Assembly: GCA_021229015.1 (NCBI GenBank)
Contig: CM037780.1
Coordinates: 66,074,055-66,138,054 of the forward strand
Length of the DNA: 64,000 bases
Reading direction: 5' to 3'
Origin: Solen grandis
Lineage: Eukaryota; Mollusca; Bivalvia; Adapedonta; Solenidae
The notes below the pieces were generated by a model. That model saw only the letters and a program-made list of their open reading frames with translations. It made no database searches and was not told the origin of the DNA. Positions 51,030 to 60,453 of this stretch are shown here, piece after piece. The position numbers were made by a program, and so were the translations under genes. Each line of letters starts with the position of its first letter. Position 1 is the first letter of the stretch.

Positions 51030-51760
51030 AATATCGACGGTTTTGCGGCCTTCAGGCCTAAAACCGTATCTGGTGTTTTCAAACTAATATTGATGCGTGT
51101 TATACAAGACTTCTATCTTTCACGAGATAAGATGACATGACGAACTGGACATCGAAGATAAAATGTCAAGTGTCAAGTGTTACGCGTCTCATGTGATTAT
51201 ACATAAGTATGTCTCTTTCTTTCCGGTACCCGGGATTATATGGAGACTTATAACTGCCATGTCGCGTGGTAGGTTTGCTGCGAAAGCAAAAGGCCGGGAA
51301 AGACCAACTATTGTTTTTACACATGGCGGGTTGGGGATCGCCAAGCAAACTATCGGAATTACCAGGAAAAATTTGAAGCAAAAAGTTAAAACTTCGTAAA
51401 ACAAAATTTTGCTTGTCGGGATGAGAATTCACACTGTCGCATCGAAGTGTCGCCTAGTAGTTTCGACTTTTCGCTTGGCACCCCATCGATTCTTACACAA
51501 CCCTTTCGGTCTTTTCGCGCTCGACTTTTCGCCCAATACATAACACTATTCGCCTCGCGAGACAACACACCACATCTCTTGTCATCTTTTCGTGTGGCGG
51601 GTCTATTTTGCAATGCAGTTCCGTCTGTCCGGCCCGAAATGTCGCTTTAAAGTTTCGACATTCCGTTTAGCCAACACGAAACACTATAATAAGGATATTT
51701 TCTTTACGCCCCTTCCCACACTCATTACTCGCTGTACGAGATGACACAAAAAAGCCACCA
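51030..51760. repeat. CpG-rich block with a diverged tandem repeat
   Basis: Many CpG dinucleotides against a CpG-poor surrounding. From 51436 and again from 51639 the pattern tgtcgc...agtttcgac.tt.cg, then cactat, then tcgc....cgaga and acac recurs, so the right part is a diverged tandem pair of roughly 120-200 bases. ORFs on both strands (51163-51399, 51447-51650) show no domain. It could be a repeat family or a CpG island at an unseen first exon. Confidence 0.4.
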
Positions 51761-51869
51761 TAAGGTTTAAGTAAACACCATATGCGACAGGATCTAGCGT
51801 TTATCTCTTGACCTAAATTGTGCTCATATTTTCCCTTTATGAAAAAAGATAACACGGCCTTGAAAAGTA

Positions 51870-51921
51870 GCATTTCTCTCTCTCTCTCTTTCTCTCTCTC
51901 CCCCCCCCCCCCCTCTCTCTC
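51870..51921. repeat. CT/C-run simple repeat
   Basis: CT units, a run of about 14 C, then CT units again. Confidence 0.95.
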
Positions 51922-52162
51922 TTCATTTTGGTATATACACAATATATATTCTCCAGTGTAGCAGCATGCATTTATAGGATGCGAGTATCTTTCTGGAATC
52001 CTAAATAATTATATTATATGCCAATTGAATTGCATTCGGGGTAATAGAAATTAGAAATCAGAACACATAATGTATAGTATGAGCGCGGGTTCCCTCCATA
52101 CATGAGACACTTTTATTTCAGAACACATGTAAACACAAAAAGTACAAATTAAAATCAATTCA

Positions 52163-54200
52163 AAATGTGGTAGAGATGTCGTGAAACTTACTGGTGATGT
52201 GGAGACATGTGGAACTTATTGGCGATGTGGTAGAGATGTTGTGTAACTTACTGGTGATGTGGTAGAGATGTTGTGTAACTTACTGGTGATGTGGAAGAGA
52301 TGTTGTGAAACTTACTGGTGATCTGGTAGAGATGTCGTGTAACTTGCTGGTGATGTGGAAGACATGCTGTGTAACTTACCGGTGATGTGGTAGAGATGTT
52401 GTGTAACTTACTGGTGATGTGGTAGAGATGTCGTGTAACTTACTGGTGATGTGGTAGAGATGTCGTGTAACTTACTGGTGATGTGGTAGAGATGTCTTGT
52501 AACTTACTGGTGATGTGGTAGGGATGTCATGTAACTTACTGGTGATGTGGTAGAGATGTTGTGTAACTTACTGGTGATGTGGAAGAGATGTCATGAAACT
52601 TACTGGTGATGTGGTAGAGATGTCGTGTAACTTACTGGTGATGTGGAAGACATGTTGTGTAACTTACTGGTGATGTGGAAGAGATGTTGTGTAATTTACT
52701 GGTGATGTGGAAGAGATGTGTAACTTACTGGTGATGTGGAAGAGATGTTGTGTAACTTACTGGTGATGTGGTAGAGATGTCGTGCAACTTACTGGTGACT
52801 GGTGATGTGGTAGAGATGTCATGAAATTTCCAGGTGGTGTGGTAGAGATTTCGTGTAACTTACTGGTGACTGGTGATGTGGTAGAGATGTCATGAAATTT
52901 CCAGGTGGTGTGGTAGAGATGTCGTGCAACTTACTGGTGACTGGTGATGTGGTAGAGATGTCATGAAATTTCCTGGTGGTGTGGTAGAGATTTCGTGTAA
53001 CTTACTGGTGATGTGGTAGAGATGTCGTGCAACTTACTGGTGATGTGGAAGAGATGTCGTGCAACTTACTGGTGACTGGTTAGTGGTAGAGATGTCCTGA
53101 AACCTCCTGGTGGTGTGGTAGAGATTTCGTGTAACTTACTGGTGACTGGTGATGTGGTAGAGATGTCATGAAATTTCCTGGTGGTGTGGTAGAGATTTCG
53201 TGTAACTTACTGGTTGTGGTAGAACTTAATGGTGACTGGTTAGTGGTAGTTTTTACTGGTGATGTGGTAGAGATGTCGTGCAACTTACTGATGTCTGGTG
53301 ATGTTGTAGAGATGTCGTGTTACTTACTAGTGATGTGGTAGAGTATGTTGTGAAACGTACTGGTGATGTGGTAAGATCTTAAAATGGTAGAGAAGTCGTT
53401 AACGTGATGTGGTAGGGATGTCCTGAAACTAACTGGTGGTGTGGTAGAGATGTGAAATGTACTGGTAACTGGTGATGTGATAAAGATGTCCTGAAACTTA
53501 CTGTTGATGTGGTAGATATGTCGTGAAACTTACTAGTGATTTGGTAGAAATGTCGTGATATTAACTAGTGATGTGATAGAGATGTCGTGTAACTTACTGG
53601 TGACCGGTGATGTGGTAGGGATGTCCTGAAACTAACTGGTGATGTGGTAGAGATGTGAAATTTGGCTTTTAACTTGCTAGTGATTTGGTAGAGATGTCCT
53701 GTAACGTATTTGTGATTTGGTAGAGATGCCTTGTAACTTACTAGTGTTTTGGTAGGGATGTCGTGTAATTTACTAGTGATGTGGTAGATATGTCCTTAAT
53801 TTACTGGTGATGTGGCAGGGATGTCCTGACCTACTGGATGTTCTGATCTTACTGGTGATGTGGTAGAGATGTCGTGCAACTTACTGGTGATGTGGTAGGG
53901 ATGTCCTGAAACTTATTAGTGACGTAGTAGAGATGTCGTGTAACTTACTAGTGATGTGGTAGAGATGTCGTGAAACTTATTGGTGACTGGTGATGTGGTA
54001 GGGTAGTGAGTGGTAGGATGTCGTGTAACTTAATAGTGATGTGGTAGAGATGTCGTGAAACTTATTGGTGACTGGTGATGTGGTAGGGATGTCCTGAAAC
54101 TTACTAGTGATGTGGTAGCGATGTCGTGTAACTTACTAGTGATGTAGAGATGTCGTGAAACTTATTGGTGACTGGTGATGTGGTAGGGATGTCCTGAAAC
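52163..54200. repeat. 2-kb minisatellite, 32-bp unit with 71-bp higher-order form
   Basis: About 60 copies of a unit near 32 bases, with core acttactggtgatgtggtag and then agatgtcgtgta. In 52780-53220 some units fuse into a longer repeating block of about 71 bases that adds ctggtgactggtg and a variant gaaatttcctggtggtgtgg. The right third is more degenerate. Ser/Thr/Pro-rich ORFs on the minus strand are by-products: 32 is not a multiple of three, so frames do not persist. Confidence 0.95.
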
Positions 54201-56277
54201 TGATACAACACGCCACAAAATTCAACTTTATCATTAACATGAATAAAACAAACTTTTTGTCATATTATGGTTTGGTTTGTAATCAATCATTGTTATAACC
54301 ACATCATAGACTGTGATGACTGTGATGTTCCCTTAAAATTTACAAAATTGAAGTTATACTGTTAAAGGTGTTTGAGCGTTTTTTTTTGTTTTTTTTTGTT
54401 TGTTTTTTTCTTGTTTTTATTTTAGCGGACATATTTTTCTAAAGAGTTGCATATAAGTTCTTACTTTAACTAATATGTATATGAATAAAAAAGTGGGTCA
54501 CCATGCTTGTTTTAGAGATTAAGCTCACTGTTCGCTAAACAACAACAATAACAACAACAACAACAACAAAATAAATAACAAGACATTAAAAATAAGAAAG
54601 ATTTCATTTCTAAATATTGTAACAGCCTAATATAATTATATTTTCAAAAGATTATCGCGATTAGTAACTTACAATTGTATTCCATGAGTTGCAGGTAAAA
54701 ATACTGTCAAACATGCATTGAAAATACAAAACAAGCATAAAATTTCATTTGTGCCAGGACCAAAACGTATGTAAAAACCTCCCGAAAATTTAGGAAATTT
54801 GATATATATTTTTCTTAGTGAAAAAGATTAAACAGACAAATTTCCTTTATTTTTTCAGAGTCAATCCACTTATATAAAAGCTTTCTGAAAATGTAAAAAA
54901 AAATATTCCACCATTTTTTTCTCTCAACTAAACTGCTTATTTATCGAAATTTTAGCCAAATTTGCATAAAAAGAAACACTAAAATGTGACTTTTTGGACC
55001 TTAACAATTTGGCAAAATATGGGCTTTCCACTACCATTCTACTTTAAATAAAAGAAATTCCAAAGAAAAAGATTTTTTTTCTATCAAAATTAAAATCAAA
55101 TGTAATCCGCTGAAACGTCCTTATGTAATGAATGGGAAACTAAACTGTCTGGTTAGAGACATCTTTGCTATTACATCGACTGTGACAGCTGTTTACAGTT
55201 TTTCAAATCTTGAATCAAGTGTATCACTATCATCATCTAGAAAGGTGGTTTCCTGTTAGATAGCGCTTGTAAACACGATTATATATAACCAAACATGTTT
55301 GGATCGTGATGTGAATGACCACCATGCCTGATAACAGTTAACACGTGAAATCACACGTAGTTCCTGCGTGAACAGCAGAAAGGAAAACAATAAGTAAAAT
55401 GAATTTGTATAGTTTAAATTAAAAAATAGGTTGATAAATGTTGAAAATGAGTTATGCAAAAACAAACAATGATAATTCTGGTTGGTCAAAGTTGGTCACT
55501 AACATAATTTTGAAAGCTATTAATCGGTGAATTTGATAAAAAATATGTCAAAGAATACAAGAAGGCGTGAACTTGATACCTATGACCTATTCTTCTGTCT
55601 ATTTGTTTTTCGAGATACTATTGTTCAAACAATTTTACGCAAACGTATCGGCTGAATTTGGATCTCAGCTCGAGACATATTTAACAGAACAGTACTTTTC
55701 ATTGCGCAGGACACACTGCGACGAAATTCGCAACCTACAGCTTTATCATTTTTTCCCTTCCTTGAACCGATACGAAAACAAAAGAATAGAATATTAAAGT
55801 ACCTATATGGAATTTACTCAAAAAATAACAAGCGAACTGCAATATTCTTTTCTGAAAACAAGATTGTATTAAATGTGAACATTGTTGATAAAGAGATTCC
55901 AGTCACAGTTTGCTGATAAAAGACAGCTCATATCAAATTGCTTTGTATTGAGGTATTGAGATGTTTTTCTTTTTAAACCCGATGAAATCTTCGAGCGCAT
56001 GCATACGTTATCATCACACTTACACAAATTTCAATCGTTTATTATACGAATGACCAGTAATTTATAACCTAAAATAAACAAATAATTAAATTCGTTCTTT
56101 ACCAATATTTCGGGAAAACTTGCCTTTACCGATGGAAAACCTACATACTGATCAAAAATAGTTCGTATATAATACCATCGTCGGATACCCAACGGCTGCT
56201 GATTACGTTTCTTTCCATAAATGAATGGAGAGTAACGGAAGGAATTGGTCGTGGGTGTCTGACGATGGTATAATACA
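54201..56277. other. Intergenic, no gene seen
   Basis: AT-rich, with T-runs at 54375-54425 and a CAA tract at 54540-54570. The 76-codon ORF at 55567-55797 has no recognised motif. Confidence 0.6.
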
Positions 56278-56532
56278 TGTTGTTGTTGTTGTATTGGGTT
56301 TACCGTCGCTGCGATAGTATTTCAATCATAAATCGACGTCCAGCTAATTACAGGTGGAGGAAGACCCCGAGTACACAGAGGTACCCGGGTAGAACCACCG
56401 ACCTACCGCAAGCCAGCTGGAAGGCTTCCTAACGTGAAAAATCCGAGGTCCCTACCGGGATTCGAACCCACAGCGGTGAGGGGCTGAGAGATTTGTAGTC
56501 CACGACTGTAACCGCTCGATCACGGCGGCCCC
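56278..56532 (-). mobile_element. Full-length tRNA-derived SINE with bivalve-type body
   Basis: On the minus strand it starts ggggccgccgtgatcgagcg. An A box tgatcgagcgg (56522-56512) and a B box ggttcgaatcc (56468-56458) stand about 43 bases apart. The body follows (gccttccagctggcttgcgg, tacccggg, cttcctccacctgtaattag) and it ends gtaaacccaatacaacaaca with CAA repeats as tail. SINEs with a tRNA head and this gtagaaccaccgacct body are, to my knowledge, common in bivalves. The truncated relative is at 17205-17333. Confidence 0.85.
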
Positions 56533-56659
56533 TTATAATACATGTGTACATACAAATGAATATTTGTGGTGATAGTCTAATAACCTATATTTCAAATTGA
56601 TAATGCTATATATCATGTACCAAAAAGGAGGAAAGATTTTTACACATTATTGTTCACCA

Positions 56660-56995
56660 TTCGTTAACGACATGCGGTCTGGAAGTATACCGGTACATGA
56701 TTTCGGATGTAATAAACCAACCAAACTGCCCTATTGGCAGTTTGTTCGTTCTTTGAACTGGTACAATGTCGTTAAAACCTTGTGCTATGGCGACCACTGT
56801 ACCCTTTCATGAACGTGACTAGGGATCGAACCCGGAACGCACTGACGAGGAGCGAAGCGCGATACCAATAACCTTATGTAATGAGCGCAAAGTCGGTATA
56901 CCAGCACCTTCCTTAACGACTTTAATGTAACGATCATTGAAGGAGCCCTCGACCTATCGGCGGACGCTCAAGGCACTCGACTACCGGGACTGGCC
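56660..56995 (-). mobile_element. Possible second tRNA-like SINE
   Basis: The minus strand has ccgggttcgatccctag (56835-56819 region), matching a B box, about 45 bases after taaggttattggtatcg, a weak A box. The surrounding 300 bases are less AT-rich and CpG-richer than their neighbours, as other inserted repeats here are. No second copy was found in the window. Confidence 0.3.
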
Positions 56996-57039
56996 AATTA
57001 ATATCGTAGAAATGCCATTCTTTGATGATATAGGACCCG

Positions 57040-57860
57040 CAATGCAGCCGAAGAAGGCACTATGTTAGTATTAAGATATGTAAGTCCTATGATTGGTATA
57101 TAGAAACTATGTTACCACTATATTCAATATAGTACGTAGCACTATGTTTGGAATATGTCGAATATGTTAAAACTATGTCGCTTATGTTAGCACTATGTTT
57201 GTTATGTTAGAACTTTTTTGGCTTTGTTAGCATCATACCAACAGACAATGCTAACACTGTGTCAGCTGTGTAAGCACTTAGTCATTATGTTTATATTAGC
57301 ACAATGCTGGCTAAGTAAGCACTATTTTAGGTATGTTAGCATGATGTTAGATATGGCTGCACCGATGTTAGCACTATGTCGGCTGTGTTAGCACTGTGCT
57401 AGGTATGTTAGCACTATGTCGGCTGTGTTAGCACTGTGTTAGGTATGTTAGCACTATGTCGGCTGTGTTAGCACTGTGTTAGGTATGTTAGCACTATGTC
57501 GGCTGTGTTAGCACTGTGTTAAGTATGTTAGCACTATGTCGGCTGTGTTAGCACTGTGTTAGGTATGTTAGCACTATGTCGGCTGTGTTAGCACTGTGTT
57601 AGGTATGTTAGCACTATGTCGGCTGTGTTAGCACTGTGTTAGGTATGTTAGCACTATGTCGGCTGTGTTAGCACTGTGTTAAGTATGTTAGCACTATGTC
57701 GGCTGTGTAAGCACTGTCTTAGGTATGTTAGCACTATGTCGGCTGTGTTAGCACTGTGTTAGGTATGTTAGCACTATGTCGGCTGTGTTAGCACTGTGTT
57801 AGGTGTTAAGTATGTTAGCACTATGTCGGCTGTGTTAGCACTGTGTTAGGTATGTTTGCA
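57040..57860. repeat. 40-bp minisatellite made of two 20-bp halves
   Basis: From 57366 on, about 12 copies of ggctgtgttagcactgtgtt + aggtatgttagcactatgtc. The two halves are themselves similar (gttagcact.tgt), so the 40-base unit arose from a 20-base one. 57040-57365 holds older, degenerate 20-base units. One copy near 57800 carries a short extra ttaggtg. Confidence 0.95.
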
Positions 57861-59320
57861 CTTACAACATTAGTGTGGAAGCAGCAGCATACTGGTGACA
57901 AAATGCAAGTAATATGATAGTGTTTGAACAGTCATATCGCTTTTGTTAGTCTTACTTTATTAAAAACAACTGTACATGAAAAGGGGCATGGTTCATTATC
58001 AACTTTGAAAAAACTAATTATGAATTTCAGCTAGATCTCCCTTTTCTTATTTATAAGCTTGATATGAGCTACATGTATTTCTAAATAACAAAAGGGTACA
58101 CGATTGACTTTACTTCAACCAAATAATCATAGGCCTATGTTGCTACAATTCTGAACAAAAACCGAATGTGGTTGATATATATATATATATACGATATATA
58201 GTTAATCAAACTCCACACAGCGATCTTCCTTGCACCCTCACTTAGTAAAAAGAATCACTGTCGTCACATATGTTACGTGATGATGGTGGTAGGCTTACAA
58301 AATGGTGAAGGTTTATTATTTATTGATCTTCATGCACAGAAAAAGTTATTTTCTAAACAGATTTTTTTTACCACAATGCGATAATTGATGTTTATTTAAG
58401 AAAATTCACTTGCTGTAAAATAAAAAGAATTGAAAAAATAACAAATCAGTCAACAGTTATTTTCACTTTTTAAATATTTCTATTTGTTATCATTTTTATT
58501 TATTTCATCATAATCTATTATATGAGTGAGATTAAGCTGATACATAGAAACAGTGTTTTTTTTAATAATTAAATAAAAATGTTATATATCAGAAATCCTG
58601 ATAATGCCTTCTCATGGTGGCAGAGACCTATGCCGAAGAATGAAGGGGAGATAACTACGCGGAGATTGATAGTTAATTACTGACAACAATGATTGCAGTT
58701 TTAATTTATTTATTTATAGATATTCTGTAACTTCATTTACACTGTCGTCTAAAAACAGGCATGAAAACATTTAAAAAAATTCATCATTGATGAGAATCAA
58801 AAAACAAATATCAATATGCCTATTCTAATCTGGACGTCTTGTACAAATTTCGGCTTCATTGATCCCCTGAGTCTATGTTTTAGACCCAGGCTATATTCTT
58901 CGATGATAACAGGATTTACGAAAAACAAAATTAATAGAAAATAGAATGGTTCATTAACATATAAAAATACAGATATTTAATGTTTTTTCTAAGGTCGCCC
59001 TTTCCTCCCCGCCTGGTCATAGATAGTATATTAGTATATCTTTATTTCCTCCAATATTGAAGATTATAAACATTGATATAAACATGAAGCACAAACATGT
59101 GATACAAACATCAAGCACAAACAAATCGAAAAACTACCTATATATTGATATGTACATGTATAACGTTAATTGTGACACAATTAAAGGGATAATAGAAAAA
59201 TACTCAGACTAAAATTGATAAAAATAAGGGACGAAGATAGAGAAACTATTCAAAATATTATATGAATGGCTTAAGTTTTGAAGAGGGGGAAGGCAGATGT
59301 ATTTAGGCAATTGGGCATAA
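57861..59320. other. Intergenic, no gene seen
   Basis: AT-rich with a short TA tract at 58175. No coding signal. Confidence 0.6.
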
Positions 59321-59323
59321 TTT

Positions 59324-59775
59324 TAAAATGTAAATGTAAGTGTAAATGTATATTGCTAAACACCACATTTGAGATAAACCTTGTCGAAACGAAATACAAG
59401 GCTTATGTTATGGAGTTAGAAACAAAACATAGAAAGCATATAGACAAACACAAATATACAAAACACATGTAATCACAAAACTATGAATATATCGCAAACT
59501 TAATTATGAATAATCAAACTCAGCATGCACAACAGACGGATACAAAACAGCATAGCCAATAAAAGAAGAAGCAGCAGCAACCTACTCTTATTCTTTTTGT
59601 GTTGAAGCAAGTAATGGCATAGAAATCATAATAACTAAGCAAATACATATAAACAAAACACATGTAATCGCAGCACTATAAATAAATCACAAAATTACAT
59701 GCATTTAAGCAAATCCAACATGCACACAGCACAAGAGTAGAAAATTGCATAGTTAAAAAAAACAACAACAACATT
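59324..59775 (-). repeat. LINE 3' UTR with internal tandem duplication and hexamer tail
   Basis: Segments 59447-59577 and 59644-59775 share acaaaacacatgtaatc, then cac(a/t)a, then a catgcacaca/catgcacaac block and a gcatag(c/t) block in the same order, about 195 bases apart. At the element's end lie repeats of acattt/acactt type. A structured or repeated 3' UTR can serve as the template-recognition site of the LINE's own reverse transcriptase. Confidence 0.6.
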
Positions 59776-60453
59776 TTAATTAGTTTTGTGTTGTTTAAGC
59801 AAGACATGACAGAATTTGTACATTGTGCCCAGAAACTTGCTATAATTTTCTTGCAAAATATCAAGTAAGACTGGACAAGTCACACCAAGAACAGTGTTGA
59901 TTAGGGTGTTCCGACTCATTTTCACCACAATATTTTTAACACGCACGCCATACACCTGCTCTATAATTTGTAAAAAGTTCGCCCTTTCATCTAACAATGC
60001 CGGACAGTCTAACAGTATATGATCAGTCATACTATTGTCAAACAGCTGTATGTTGCATTTCGGACAACATTCGTCAAAACGAGTAGAGTATGCAACAAGT
60101 TTTACCGCTGATCTACAGTGCTCAAGTTGCCACGGGCTACTTAGAGCATACGACCAAATATCACTGTAATGGTACTGCGAGTGTAATGAACGGAAACGGC
60201 CATACATTTCAGAGCTGGTACCTTTTTCCCAAGCCGAAACATAAAAGTGCCATATTGTTTTATTTATTATTTGTTTCCATTGATATTTGTTTGGAAATAC
60301 ACCTTCACTTAAGAAGTTATCCAAATAAAAACTCAGATTAAACTTCTGTAGAATGCTGTATATATCAGAAAAGAAACCTTTGTCTCTAAGATGAAGCTTA
60401 TATGAACTCAGTCTAAGTAAGAAAATATATTTGACCGCACAATTCCTGTTCAA
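59776..60453 (-). CDS. LINE ORF2 C-terminal part in shifted frame (CCHC knuckle)
   Basis: 225 codons that overlap the end of the RT frame by 41 bases and continue the same protein after a +1 shift. A zinc-knuckle-like C130-P-K-C133...H145-I-L-L-D-C150 matches the C-terminal motif of many LINE ORF2 proteins. The ATG counted as its start (60453) lies inside the protein and is not a real start. The ORF ends with TAA at 59778-59776. Confidence 0.85.
   Translation of the reverse strand: MNRNCAVKYIFLLRLSSYKLHLRDKGFFSDIYSILQKFNLSFYLDNFLSEGVFPNKYQWKQIINKTIWHFYVSAWEKGTSSEMYGRFRSLHSQYHYSDIWSYALSSPWQLEHCRSAVKLVAYSTRFDECCPKCNIQLFDNSMTDHILLDCPALLDERANFLQIIEQVYGVRVKNIVVKMSRNTLINTVLGVTCPVLLDILQENYSKFLGTMYKFCHVLLKQHKTN

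Noticed and set aside
53080..53283. Ser/Thr/Pro-rich minus-strand ORF
   Set aside because: Lies inside the 32-base minisatellite; frame conservation is not maintained along the array.
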